In this document: one piece after another, positions 44,502 through 53,328 of the stretch
Layout: every line of letters begins with the position of its first letter
How positions within the stretch are numbered: the stretch's first letter is position 1
The notes under the pieces: generated by a model
The model's input: only the letters and a program-made list of their open reading frames with translations
Database searches by the model: none
What the model was told of the DNA's origin: nothing
NCBI GenBank assembly: GCA_020161935.1
Contig: JAIUNI010000003.1
Coordinates: 434,001 to 498,000 of the forward strand
Length of the DNA: 64,000 nt
Direction of reading: 5' to 3'
Source: Chloroflexota bacterium
GTDB lineage: Bacteria > Chloroflexota > Anaerolineae > Aggregatilineales > Phototrophicaceae
Program-made: the position numbers and the translations under genes

Positions 44502-44548
44502 GTTTACGGGGCTTTATGCATCTTGCCGGAGGGTTTATCCTCCGGCAA
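44502..44548 (+). repeat. REP-like hairpin repeat, copy 2
   Basis: TTTACGGGGCTTTATGCATC leads into TTGCCGGAGG (44523-44532), the loop GTTTAT, and CCTCCGGCAA (44539-44548). It shares lead-in, stem and orientation with 41146-41210; together the two copies flank the binding-protein and regulator genes. Confidence 0.75.
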
Positions 44549-44619
44549 AGGCCAACACAAACCCATATTGTGCAAATACCTACCCCTGAAAGGGATGGGG
44601 GTGAGGGTTTTAACTACCC

Positions 44620-45276
44620 TTACACGTTCATCCGCGTGTGGAGCTTCTGCTCAATCGCAATCGCGATGGCGCGGGTGCGGTTCTTCGTGTTGAGCTTGGC
44701 GAAAATATGCGTGATGTGGTTTTTCACCGTCGATTTGCTAATCATCAACTGCTCGGCGATCTCACGGTTATTGAACCCGCCCATCATCAGCCGCAGCACC
44801 GTATACTCGCGCGTCGTCAGGTCGAAGCCCAACTTATGCGGCTGCCGCTTGCTGGCGATCAAGCTGCTCAACGCTTCGGCGGCGATGGTCTGCTTGCCGT
44901 TGTAAGCCGAGCGGATGGCCTGTGCCAGTTCATAGATCGACGCATCTTTGAGGATGTAACTGATCGCGCCCGCTTTCATCACGTTCTGGATAACGGTTTC
45001 ATCCTTCGAGGCCGTCACCGCGATAACCCGCGCATCGGGGCATTGTTCGTGCATCAGCCGTGTAGCGGTCACACCGTCCATCCCACCGGGCATAATCATG
45101 TCCATCAGCACCACGTCCGGCGTTTTTTCGCGGCACAGTTTAATGCCGGTTTCGCCGTCGCCCGCGTTGCCGACGACCTCAAAGTCGCCAATGCTTTCCA
45201 GCAGCACCACCATACCCTCGCGTACCATCGGGTGATCGTCGACGATGAGCAGTTTGATTTTCGCTTTGTTGACCAT
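44620..45276 (-). CDS. NarL/LuxR-type response regulator
   Basis: 218 residues. The receiver domain has the acidic pair in LLIVDDHPMVREGM, the phospho-acceptor Asp59 in VVLMDMIMPGGMDGV and the switch Thr/Lys in VIAVTASKDETV. After a linker, the LuxR HTH is LTTREYTVLRLMMGGFNNRE followed by IAEQLMISKSTVKNHITHIF. It should be phosphorylated by a histidine kinase and bind DNA as a dimer. No kinase is adjacent. The two soluble kinases in this window, at 13.8 and 17.9 kb, are also without partners, but a link cannot be shown. Confidence 0.92.
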   Translation of the reverse strand: MVNKAKIKLLIVDDHPMVREGMVVLLESIGDFEVVGNAGDGETGIKLCREKTPDVVLMDMIMPGGMDGVTATRLMHEQCPDARVIAVTASKDETVIQNVMKAGAISYILKDASIYELAQAIRSAYNGKQTIAAEALSSLIASKRQPHKLGFDLTTREYTVLRLMMGGFNNREIAEQLMISKSTVKNHITHIFAKLNTKNRTRAIAIAIEQKLHTRMNV

Positions 45277-45488
45277 GAGTTCAACCCTATCAAATAAGAA
45301 ATGGACATTGGGTACGCCTTAAGATGCAGCGTAACATAACGCCGTGTTGCCTCTCAGACCCGTATGGCCTATTCACACTAGGACAAGCAGAGAAAAGATT
45401 TTGAGCGTAGCGGAGGCTGAAAACAGTGGTGCTTTCGAGGGGTAGGGCTTTGTGTTAGAGTCTGCGGCATTCAGCAAAGGAGAGATTA

Positions 45489-46826
45489 ATGACCACCACA
45501 TCAGCTTACATCGAGAGTGATAAAGCCCAACTGCACCCGCTCCAACATCCCAGCCGCCACGCTGCGCCGCTGGTGATCGAACGGGCGGAAGGGGTATACC
45601 TGTATACCACCGACGGCAAGAAAATTTTGGACGGCATGGCTGGCTTGTGGAACGTGAACATCGGCTACGGCAACACCGAACTGCCGGAAGTCGCCCGCGA
45701 GCAAATGCTCAAGCTGCCCTTCACCTCCAACTTCGCTGGCATGACCAACGTGCCAGCGAGTGAACTCGCGGAAAAACTCTCCGGTTACGCCTACCCGAAC
45801 CTTAAAACCACCCTGTTTACCTCTGGCGGCTCGGAGTCAAACGAGAGTGCCTTCAAAACTGCGTTTTTCTACTGGCAGCGTTTAGGCAAGAAAGACAAGC
45901 TCAAAATTATCGCCCGTACCAGCGCCTACCACGGCATAGCATTAGCGACCACCAGCGCCACCGGCATCGGTCGCTATCATACGCCGTTCGGGCCGCAGCT
46001 CCCGAACTTCCTACACATCCCCGCACCGAACCCGCACCGCTACGAGGGCAGTATCAACGAGGGTGAAACCGTTGGGCAGGCCGCTGCCCGCGCCTTAGAA
46101 GAAGCTATCCTGCGCGAAGGGCCGGATACCGTCGCGGCCTTTATCGCCGAGCCGGTGCAGGGTGTCGGTGGGGTCATCGTCCCGCCGGATGATTACTTCC
46201 CGCTCATCCGTGCCATCTGCGATAAGTACGATGTGCTGCTGATCGCCGATGAGGTCATTACCGGCTTCGGTCGCACAGGCGAGATGTTCGCCCTCAACCA
46301 CTGGAAAATCCAGCCCGATATTCTCTCGTTCGCCAAGGGCATTACCAGCGGTTATGTCCCCTTGGGCGGGATGCAGATTTCGGATGCCATCCGCGAGGCC
46401 ATCTGGAACGCGCCGGAAGCCGAGTCGTACATGCACGGCTATACCTACTCCGGCCACGCTACAGCCTGCGCGGTTGCCCTCAAGAACATCGAGATTTTGG
46501 AGCGTGATCATCTGGTGCGGAACGCCCGTACCAGCGGCGAAATCCTGCTGGAAGGTTTAGGCACACTGACCGAGTTCCCGCAGGTGGATAACGCCCGCGG
46601 TAAAGGGTTGATCTGCGCCGTCGAAATCGTGAAGGACAAAGCGACCCGTACACCCGATATGGCGACCGCCAACGCCCTGATGGGTGCTGCCATGAACGCG
46701 GGTTTGCGGACGCGCGTGGTCGGTAACGCGCTGGCCTTCTCGCCGCCGCTCACCATCACCGCCGAAGAAGTCGAAAGCATCGTGCAGACGATGGGCGACG
46801 TGCTGGTACAGTGGAACTCGAAATAA
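45489..46826 (+). CDS. class III (omega-amino acid) aminotransferase
   Basis: 445 residues. PLP-enzyme landmarks: LFTSGGSESNESAFK near residue 109, YHGIALATTSATG near 147, the PLP-ring Asp254 in LIADEVITGFGRTG, and the Schiff-base Lys283 in LSFAKGITSGYVPLGG. It is of the beta-alanine/putrescine/omega-amino acid:pyruvate aminotransferase branch, moving an amino group from an amine or omega-amino acid to a keto acid in the cytosol. The ATG follows AAAGGAGAGATTA. It stands alone, so the physiological substrate is not defined by context. Confidence 0.93.
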   Translation: MTTTSAYIESDKAQLHPLQHPSRHAAPLVIERAEGVYLYTTDGKKILDGMAGLWNVNIGYGNTELPEVAREQMLKLPFTSNFAGMTNVPASELAEKLSGYAYPNLKTTLFTSGGSESNESAFKTAFFYWQRLGKKDKLKIIARTSAYHGIALATTSATGIGRYHTPFGPQLPNFLHIPAPNPHRYEGSINEGETVGQAAARALEEAILREGPDTVAAFIAEPVQGVGGVIVPPDDYFPLIRAICDKYDVLLIADEVITGFGRTGEMFALNHWKIQPDILSFAKGITSGYVPLGGMQISDAIREAIWNAPEAESYMHGYTYSGHATACAVALKNIEILERDHLVRNARTSGEILLEGLGTLTEFPQVDNARGKGLICAVEIVKDKATRTPDMATANALMGAAMNAGLRTRVVGNALAFSPPLTITAEEVESIVQTMGDVLVQWNSK

Positions 46827-46849
46827 CCGCCGCTTTCAAATCGTTGCAG

Positions 46850-46870
46850 GGGCTTGCCAGCGGCAAGCCC
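46850..46870. terminator. hairpin between convergent genes
   Basis: GGGCTTGCC, loop AGC, GGCAAGCCC: a perfect 9-bp stem 23 bp after the aminotransferase stop codon. There is no T-run on either side, so it may terminate poorly or act as an mRNA end-protecting hairpin. Confidence 0.45.
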
Positions 46871-46970
46871 TCGCCACCAACCACCGTCATCACCACGCCT
46901 GTAGGAGATCTCAGATCCTCCCGCATATTTGCTCCATTGCTTGCGGGGTTGTTCTCGTACTGAGCTTGCT

Positions 46971-48149
46971 CTAGGGTTTTTCAGCCAATCCTTTTGGCGC
47001 TAAATCACCAATTGATGACTCGAGTTCATCAGCGGCTGTCTCTGTCGATTGTGTACCGCCCCTGTAAGCCGGTTTTGCCGTAGCAGGCAGCGGGGTATCA
47101 AAGACATAATGGGGATCTACTTTCTGTCGATTCCATGTTTCCCGCATTTCTTGCCACGCTCCAAGTAATGTACGCGGCTGTGGCATGTCGGCAGCAATCT
47201 CATGATACAGCTTCTTGAGGTTGTAACATGGAACGCCGGCATACATATGATGCTCAGTATGCCAGTTCATACGCCAGTACAAAAATTCAGCAATCGGCGG
47301 TAGTGTCATTGAACGTACACTTTTACGGAAATCGGGTACGTTTTCCATGAGTCCACAATGTTGGGGCAAGCCTACAAAGTAGCCTAACCAGTTGGCAATG
47401 AAGGGTGCGACCGGAATAATCAAGATAAATACCCAATAGCCTGTTATCAGCGAAATGATGGTCACGAAGCCATGAAACAAGAGCAGCAAACGTGACCACA
47501 TAATCGACTTGCGATATTCCTCAGGCTGATCGTCATGCAGGGATTGAAGCCACTCGTTAATGGGTATGTTCAAATCACCGACGCGACCAAAAGCACCGAG
47601 GATAGTCACCCATACGGTTGAGATTAATCCGCCTTTGCCGAAAACCCGTCCGCGCTGGGTGAGAAGATTCACGGTAAACAATTGGAGCATGAAAGTTGAT
47701 TTGAGGCTGGGTTCAAGCGGGAGCAAGTTCTCACGATCCCCTTCGGGATGAAGGGTGTAACGGTGATGATAGGTATGGCTGCTAGCATAGTCAAAAGGAT
47801 CCCACCAGCTCAAAAGACTAAACAAATATAAGAAAACACTATTCAGCCACTTGGTTTGGAAGACGGAACCATGACCTAACTCATGGGGGGCAACGCCAAC
47901 AAAAAAGCTGGCGACCGTACCGTGACAGAAAAGCGCGATAAAGAAAGCAATCCAGATTTGCTGTGACCAGAAGTAGAACACCAATGAGCCGGTCAGAATA
48001 AACAGGGCGAGATGACCCCCGGCCTGAAACCATGCTTGTGCATCACTACGCACGGACAATTCTTTTAATTTGGTATGATCAATTTTCGTCCGATACCATT
48101 TAACTTTGAGTGTTTCCCGAACTTCAGAAAGGGGTTGATAAGTATTCAT
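46971..48149 (-). CDS. membrane fatty acid desaturase
   Basis: 392 residues. Three histidine boxes for the di-iron site are present: HELGHG at 89-94, HTYHH at 125-129, and HTEHH near 298-302 in WRMNWHTEHHMYAGVPCYNL. Paired membrane helices lie at about 44-80 and 205-245. It should introduce a double bond into an acyl-lipid or acyl-CoA, or hydroxylate a related substrate, using oxygen; this implies at least microaerobic life. The 'CYNLKKLYHE' end is like the FADS-type membrane desaturases. A divergent MFS gene lies 285 bp away. Confidence 0.92.
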   Translation of the reverse strand: MNTYQPLSEVRETLKVKWYRTKIDHTKLKELSVRSDAQAWFQAGGHLALFILTGSLVFYFWSQQIWIAFFIALFCHGTVASFFVGVAPHELGHGSVFQTKWLNSVFLYLFSLLSWWDPFDYASSHTYHHRYTLHPEGDRENLLPLEPSLKSTFMLQLFTVNLLTQRGRVFGKGGLISTVWVTILGAFGRVGDLNIPINEWLQSLHDDQPEEYRKSIMWSRLLLLFHGFVTIISLITGYWVFILIIPVAPFIANWLGYFVGLPQHCGLMENVPDFRKSVRSMTLPPIAEFLYWRMNWHTEHHMYAGVPCYNLKKLYHEIAADMPQPRTLLGAWQEMRETWNRQKVDPHYVFDTPLPATAKPAYRGGTQSTETAADELESSIGDLAPKGLAEKP

Positions 48150-48434
48150 GACGCATTACTCTCTTTTTACAGATAAAAATATTTTGTCGCCGAAGCATCA
48201 ATGAGGTCGCTGGTGGAGCGACGAGGCACTCAACATCAGTAGAATTCTATCGCGAATGGCGAGTAGGCTGCTAATTTGTCATTCCAAAGTTTCTATCGCG
48301 TGTGTCGTTCTCCTGCACCAGCTTTCTTGTCCGAATAGGATGGTCGGGTGTAATGTGACCAAACCCACCCCTTGACTGTGACCCCTTATGACCTAAAATA
48401 AGCCGTCACTAATCATCATTGAAACGATATTGCC

Positions 48435-49604
48435 ATGTCTGTCGCTCGCAACCTCCGCCTCATCAGTTGGTTCAACTTCTGGGCGGATTTCCGTCCCTAC
48501 GCCCCGATTGCCATCCTGTACTTCTCGCAGGTCTCCGGCTCATACGCCCTCGGCATGAGCATCTACTCGGTGTCGCAGTTGGCGCAGTCACTGTTTGAAG
48601 TACCAACGGGTGTGTTGTCCGATAGGGTCGGGCGCAAGCGAACGGTCGTTTACGGCGCGGTCGCGGCGGTCTGTTCGCTGACCTTCTATGCCATCGGTGA
48701 CGCATATCTGCCCTTGCTCATCGGCGGCCTCTTTGAAGGGCTGGCGCGGTCATTCTACAGCGGTAACAACGACGCGCTGCTCTACGACACGCTGGCGGAG
48801 ATGGAACAGCGCGAGAGCTTCCAAGAATATTTAGGCCGCACGTCGTCGATGTACCAGTTCGCGCTGGCGATCTCGGCGGTCATCGGCAGCCTCATCGCCG
48901 CCTTCTCGTTTCAGCTAACCATGTGGGTCTCCGTCATCCCGATGGTGCTGTCGCTGATCGTCAGCCTTCAACTGGTAGAACCCAAAGCCCACACCAGGAC
49001 GAGCAGCAACGTTTACAGCCACCTCGCCACCGCCTTCCACAACTTCCGCAAGAACGCGCGGCTGCGAACCCTGAGCATCGCCAGCGTCCTCAGCTATGCC
49101 ATCGGCGAGTCGTCATGGCTGTTCCGTTCAACCTTCGTCGCCAGCTTATGGCCGGTGTGGGCGCTGGGTGTCGCGCAGATGATCGGTAACGCGACCGCTG
49201 CTGTCAGCTTCTACTACGCGGGCCGCATCATCCGGCGCTTCGGGGAATACCGGCTGCTGGTCGGCGGCATGAGCCTCAGTGAAGCCATCAACCTGTTCGG
49301 CCTGCTCGTGCCGACGGTACTTTCACCCGCGCTGATGGCCGCCAACTCGGTCTTTTTCGGCGTGAATAACGTCGCCAAAAGCAGTCTGATCCAGCACGAG
49401 TTCTCCGACGAGCAGCGGGCGACGATGGGGTCGTTCACCAGCCTCGCGGGCAGCCTGACCTTTGCGGTGTTTTCGTTCCTGCTGGGTGCGCTCGCCGACC
49501 GCATCGGTGTCATTCCGGCGCTGGTCGTTGCGGTGCTGGCCTCCGTCATACCGATGGTGATGTACGCGCGGGTCCTGCGCCCACACGATACGCTGTCCAA
49601 ATAA
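48435..49604 (+). CDS. MFS transporter
   Basis: 389 residues with about twelve membrane helices. The A-motif is clear: FEVPTGVLSDRVGRKRTVVY near residue 55-75. ALLYDTLAEMEQRESFQEYL near 115 and a second half beginning near 205 are typical of the FSR/drug-efflux-like group with short loops. It probably exports a small molecule; the substrate is unknown. It is transcribed away from the desaturase gene, and no good ribosome-binding site precedes the ATG. Confidence 0.88.
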   Translation: MSVARNLRLISWFNFWADFRPYAPIAILYFSQVSGSYALGMSIYSVSQLAQSLFEVPTGVLSDRVGRKRTVVYGAVAAVCSLTFYAIGDAYLPLLIGGLFEGLARSFYSGNNDALLYDTLAEMEQRESFQEYLGRTSSMYQFALAISAVIGSLIAAFSFQLTMWVSVIPMVLSLIVSLQLVEPKAHTRTSSNVYSHLATAFHNFRKNARLRTLSIASVLSYAIGESSWLFRSTFVASLWPVWALGVAQMIGNATAAVSFYYAGRIIRRFGEYRLLVGGMSLSEAINLFGLLVPTVLSPALMAANSVFFGVNNVAKSSLIQHEFSDEQRATMGSFTSLAGSLTFAVFSFLLGALADRIGVIPALVVAVLASVIPMVMYARVLRPHDTLSK

Positions 49605-49605
49605 A

Positions 49606-49630
49606 AACGGCGGATATATTATCCGCCGTT
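49606..49630. terminator. bidirectional terminator between MFS and secreted-protein genes
   Basis: AACGGCGGAT, loop ATATT, ATCCGCCGTT: a perfect 10-bp stem two bases after the MFS stop codon. On the minus strand the stem is followed by TTTTTATTT, so it serves best for the secreted-protein gene coming from the right, and probably also the MFS gene. Confidence 0.75.
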
Positions 49631-49681
49631 CCAATATTCGTTTTCAGGCTGGTTCTACAGCGATCCCTCGGTTCGCGCTCG

Positions 49682-51034
49682 TCAGCCGATGCCCACGTGG
49701 AACGCGACGGTGTAATCGCCAAACGAGTTCATACCGGCGCTCCGCATCAGGAAGTTGTAGAAGCTCCACTCATTGCCCACCTCCACAGGGGTTCGCAGCA
49801 TCGCGTCGTAACTCCCACCGGGAACCGACCGCCCTCCACTGCGCGAGACATAATAATTGCTCAGGTCGTACGATTCACCCCAGCAGCTATAACCCGCGTT
49901 ATCACAGGCAAAGTAATTGCCCTTAGAACCCTCTTCCTTGAGGAAATTATAGTCTTCGTCGATCATAGCGATATACGGGTCAAGCCCATAAGTCGTCGAA
50001 ATCATGTACACCGAAGGCGCGATACCCGAAGCGATCATACCGGGCGTGATTTGCAGCGATATGGCATCGCCTCCACCATCGGCGGTCGTCAATACCATCC
50101 CCTCTAAAATCAACACGAATTCGCCCGTGGTGTTGTCCAAGCCGCCCACCACCAACGATACATTTTCAAAGGTATTATTGCTGTTGTTGGCAAAAAACAC
50201 TTGGGCGCTGCTGCCCGAAGCCGGAACATCGCTGCTGGTCGGCAGGAAGGCGTAATAGGCCGAGGCGGCTGCGTCATCATCGGAACAAAGACCACGCCCT
50301 GCCGAGTTCAGCACCGCTAACACCGGGTCGAAACCATTCAAGCCTATCGCCGTTGCTGTGTAGGTGTAACCCGCACGCATTTGGATAACCCGCACTTCGA
50401 CACCATTATCGAAGGCCGCACCATTATCACAGGTGACGCTCATGCCCGAAGGACCTGTGTTGGTCGTGGACTCCTGCACATCAATTGGCCCGGTTGCGTC
50501 TTCGCCCGACGGCCAATTGCCGACAAGTTCCACAGCGTCAATTTCGTTCCAGTTGCCGAGGTCACGCTGGTCAAAGTAAATCGTGATCCCGTTGATGGTA
50601 CTCGCCAAATCGCTGGGCAGGTCTACCGTGAAAACGCCGGGGCAGCGCGTACTTTTGTCACTGCTGTTGGCAACGGCAATTGGGTCGCCGCCAGCCGCTG
50701 GTAAAAGACTGATGCCCGTGATCGACCCCGGCGTGTATGTCTGATAAATGTTCACCTGTGTCGCCCAAACTGCCGTCTCGAAGTAGAGCGTCAACGACTC
50801 GTTCGGGTTCTGTACGCCGGATGAAGCCCACGCCGTTACCGAGTCCGCGCAAACCGTTGTGTTGGGCGCACCGGTTGCTTGGGAAGCACTGTAATCACTG
50901 CTGCTGTACTCGCTGGTCGCGCTGGCGGATGTCGCCCACTGCCGCGCGAGACCGTCTGCTTGTGCTGCCGCCGGTACGAACCCCACCAACAGCATAAAAC
51001 TGATGCTTACGCAAATCCATCGTTTAAGGAACAT
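49682..51034 (-). CDS. secreted protein with discoidin-like domain
   Basis: 450 residues with a signal peptide (WICVSISFMLLVGFVPAAAQ). Residues about 30-170 look like a carbohydrate-binding jelly roll: ATGAPNTTVCADSVTAWASS, ESLTLYFETAVWATQVNIYQ and GNWNEIDAVELVG are the features of F5/8-type (discoidin) or related lectin-like domains. The rest (about 190-450) contains two similar beta-rich modules with a repeated 'FDPVLAVLNSAGRGLC' / 'LDPYIAMIDEDYNFLKEEGS' theme, resembling pre-peptidase C-terminal domains. There is no catalytic domain. It is probably exported and binds a polymer. Confidence 0.7.
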   Translation of the reverse strand: MFLKRWICVSISFMLLVGFVPAAAQADGLARQWATSASATSEYSSSDYSASQATGAPNTTVCADSVTAWASSGVQNPNESLTLYFETAVWATQVNIYQTYTPGSITGISLLPAAGGDPIAVANSSDKSTRCPGVFTVDLPSDLASTINGITIYFDQRDLGNWNEIDAVELVGNWPSGEDATGPIDVQESTTNTGPSGMSVTCDNGAAFDNGVEVRVIQMRAGYTYTATAIGLNGFDPVLAVLNSAGRGLCSDDDAAASAYYAFLPTSSDVPASGSSAQVFFANNSNNTFENVSLVVGGLDNTTGEFVLILEGMVLTTADGGGDAISLQITPGMIASGIAPSVYMISTTYGLDPYIAMIDEDYNFLKEEGSKGNYFACDNAGYSCWGESYDLSNYYVSRSGGRSVPGGSYDAMLRTPVEVGNEWSFYNFLMRSAGMNSFGDYTVAFHVGIG

Positions 51035-51133
51035 GATTTTCCTCTTTTCAAAGGGTTATAGAAACCATTGTAAAATTGAAAAGAGTAAACGCTCCCTTAA
51101 GATGTAGGATTGCCCCTGTGACTAAACCAAGTC

Positions 51134-51523
51134 TTAACGAACAATCTGCCCGAAGCCAATGTCGTTATCCTCAAGGTCTTGGATGCCAAATTCCTTGATA
51201 CCCCACGGTGTCGTGTACAGCGTGTAGTCGATGATCGCGCCGCTCGCTTGGAACTCGGCATACAGCGCCTCGGCATCGTCCACCCAGAAGTAAACGTTCC
51301 ACATCTTCTCGACGACTTGCCAGTGAGGGATAACGGTTTTCCCCGCGCCCAACTGCGACAGCATCACCGCCAGCCCATCGCGCCGGATGATGGCGAAGTA
51401 CGGTGGCTCACCGTAGGGGGTTTGGTCGGTGAAGCCCACTTTATCACGCCAATAGTCCAGCGCCTTCCGCACATCTTGCACCAGCAGCACCGGCGCGTGT
51501 CCGGTCAGTTTGGTAGTTGTCAT
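51134..51523 (-). CDS. glyoxalase/VOC superfamily protein
   Basis: 129 residues made of two beta-alpha-beta-beta-beta halves: APVLLVQDVRKALDYWRDKV GF near residue 10 and WNVYFWVDDAEALYAEFQAS G near 75. The ending EFGIQDLEDNDIGFGQ is the usual VOC close, with Glu as a possible metal ligand. Members include dioxygenases, resistance proteins and glyoxalases; this one is of the bleomycin-resistance-like group with unknown substrate. It starts one base after the stop codon of the DinB-like gene, so both are in one operon with the AlkZ-like gene upstream. Confidence 0.85.
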   Translation of the reverse strand: MTTTKLTGHAPVLLVQDVRKALDYWRDKVGFTDQTPYGEPPYFAIIRRDGLAVMLSQLGAGKTVIPHWQVVEKMWNVYFWVDDAEALYAEFQASGAIIDYTLYTTPWGIKEFGIQDLEDNDIGFGQIVR

Positions 51524-51524
51524 C

Positions 51525-51995
51525 CTACCCGATCCATTCCTGCCACTGCTTGGGCATCGGCTTGTTCATGGCCTTCAGGTACACCGCGATCTTGCCGTAG
51601 TAGATCAGCAGCGCCTCGCGGTAAATGTGGAGCTGCGTACCCACGCCCACCGGCCAGCCGCGATCAATGGTCTTGGTCAAATCCTCATCGCTGAACCCTT
51701 CCATCACCGCCTTGAGTTCGGCATCGAGCGCGGTGAACCACGCCTGTAACTGCGATACATTCCCCGCCAACCCCGGCTGCGGGTTGCGGTACGACCAATC
51801 GTGCTTGAACGTCTTGAACGACCCGATGTAAATCTGTTGAATATCGCCCATCTCTTTGAGGATCTCGCCGAGTGTGGGGTTGCTGCCGCCGGGGGTGAAG
51901 GCCAACTCCGCATCGGTCAGGATGCCGGTGAGCTGGTCACGCATGATCTGTGTCTCGTGGTAGACTGCGCCGTGCTGCTTCACAAACGTGTTCAT
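51525..51995 (-). CDS. DinB-like four-helix protein
   Basis: 156 residues, all helical. GAVYHETQIMRDQLTGILTD at the N-terminus, TLGEILKEMGDIQQIYIGSF near 41 and LHIYREALLIYYGKIAVYLK near 122 give the DinB/DUF664 pattern. The first metal His of classical members is replaced here by Gly-Asp (EMGDIQQ), so metal binding is doubtful. DinB-fold proteins include thiol-dependent transferases and damage-inducible proteins of unknown role. AAGGA lies seven bases upstream of the ATG. Confidence 0.7.
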   Translation of the reverse strand: MNTFVKQHGAVYHETQIMRDQLTGILTDAELAFTPGGSNPTLGEILKEMGDIQQIYIGSFKTFKHDWSYRNPQPGLAGNVSQLQAWFTALDAELKAVMEGFSDEDLTKTIDRGWPVGVGTQLHIYREALLIYYGKIAVYLKAMNKPMPKQWQEWIG

Positions 51996-52033
51996 GATCT
52001 TATCCTTTGTATGAACCGATAAACAGATAAATA

Positions 52034-53101
52034 TTAAATTGTGGGCTTCACCACCGCTTCTAGCCCCAAGAACGCGCCATATTCGGCAGCCGCTACCTGC
52101 ACCGCGTCGCGTTCATCAGCCGTTAGCGTGTAGAAAGGTTCGAGGGTGATCTCGACCGTTTTCTTTTTCAGCGTCCGTTTCCATGTGCCAACCACCCGCC
52201 CGCCGCTGACGATAGTCGGCTTGAACACACCGTTCCCGCCGGGGCAGATAGCATTCATGAACGTCGGTTCAATCACCAGCGTCCGGTCTTTATAACCGAG
52301 GATGTACTCGTCAAACCCCGGCAGCAGGTACACCGATTTCTGCGGTGGCTGGTGTGCGTCCGGCGACAGCCAGTAGCTTTGCCCGTCGATGATTTCTTCA
52401 ACCAACTGCGATTTCACCGCCTCTAGCGCCGCCCGCGCGACCGTGATCAGCAGCCCCGCCCAATGGGCAAAGTCCGCCAGCGTCACCGGCCCTCGGCTGG
52501 TGAAATACCGCCGCGCCAGTTCAGCCGCCGCTTCGTCCGCAGGCAGCGTCTTGCCCGCCGCGAGACTGTGGAAGGTCGTGTCCTTCCCGCGCATCTCACC
52601 TTGATACACGAGGCGTTCCAACCCCGCCCGCTGGAGCAGGTAAAACCCGCGCTGTCCTTCCGTCGAGATGCCTTCCGCTTGCAGGATGTCAAAGAGTTCC
52701 GTGCGCGTCAGGTGCTTGCCACCCTCCAATGACTTGGCGATCAAATCCACGCTGCGGATGAGCGTCGGCTCGTCCAGTTCCAGTTCGCGGTAGCGTCCGG
52801 CATTGCCCGTGATCTGGCGCGGCGCGATCAAGCCGAGCATCCAGTGAATATCCGCCGGCGCGACGTAGAACAACGTCCCGCGCACCGCCCACGTCCGCAT
52901 AATCTGCCCGCTGATGATGGCTTGCTCAATGGTCGTTTCGGCGCTCCCCGGCAGGCGCAAACCGAATGCCCACAGCGTACCGAGGTAATCCTGCCCCTGC
53001 ATTGCCCCCAGCCACGACACGACTTCCGCCGCGTTCGTGAACCCCGGATGGGTGATGCGCTGGTGATATAAACGGCGTAATCCAATCGCTGACACAGGCA
53101 T
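52034..53101 (-). CDS. winged-helix DNA glycosylase family protein (AlkZ/YcaQ-like)
   Basis: 355 residues. The start (LRRLYHQRITHP), the QxQ-type motif in SWLGAMQGQDYLGTLWAFGL near residue 34, and the segment MRTWAVRGTLFYVAPADIHW near 70 match the winged helix DNA-binding domain family PF06224. Characterised relatives AlkZ/AlkX excise interstrand crosslinks and alkylated bases using the QxQ glutamines. Here the motif reads QGQ, so activity is plausible. LLPGFDEYILGYKDR near 265 is another family block. It heads an operon with DinB-like and VOC genes, which suggests a role in resistance to a DNA-damaging small molecule. Confidence 0.85.
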   Translation of the reverse strand: MPVSAIGLRRLYHQRITHPGFTNAAEVVSWLGAMQGQDYLGTLWAFGLRLPGSAETTIEQAIISGQIMRTWAVRGTLFYVAPADIHWMLGLIAPRQITGNAGRYRELELDEPTLIRSVDLIAKSLEGGKHLTRTELFDILQAEGISTEGQRGFYLLQRAGLERLVYQGEMRGKDTTFHSLAAGKTLPADEAAAELARRYFTSRGPVTLADFAHWAGLLITVARAALEAVKSQLVEEIIDGQSYWLSPDAHQPPQKSVYLLPGFDEYILGYKDRTLVIEPTFMNAICPGGNGVFKPTIVSGGRVVGTWKRTLKKKTVEITLEPFYTLTADERDAVQVAAAEYGAFLGLEAVVKPTI

Positions 53102-53134
53102 CCCCTTTAACGTAATCGAAAGAAATGTTTAAAG

Positions 53135-53176
53135 CCCCTCCTTGTTACTACGGGGAGGGGTTGGGGTGGGGTCGAA
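53135..53176 (+). repeat. G/C-rich repeat (CCCCTCC...GGGGAGGGG type)
   Basis: CCCCTCCTTGTTACTACGGG GAGGGG, then TTGGGGTGGGGTCGAA. Nearly identical to 35664-35706, 17 kb away, in the same orientation. Confidence 0.75.
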
Positions 53177-53328
53177 TTTATCTTCAACCACCCGGATGAT
53201 ATGGTTTGAGTATACCCCAATCCTTCCATTTCGGCGAACAAATATTCGCTTTTGTGCCGTGCAAAATTCCGCCAAATCGCGTTATACTCTGCCCACGTGA
53301 AATGGCTTATTAGAAAGAAGTAAGGGTT

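Larger units (their letters stand above)
44174..44619. other. 446-bp non-coding region with three repeat types
   Basis: It contains the GTAGGG palindrome (44335-44359), a G-rich repeat (44382-44415), the second REP-like hairpin (44502-44548) and a short G-rich piece (ACCCCTGAAAGGGATGGGGG near 44582). No coding frame with family features was found. Confidence 0.65.
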
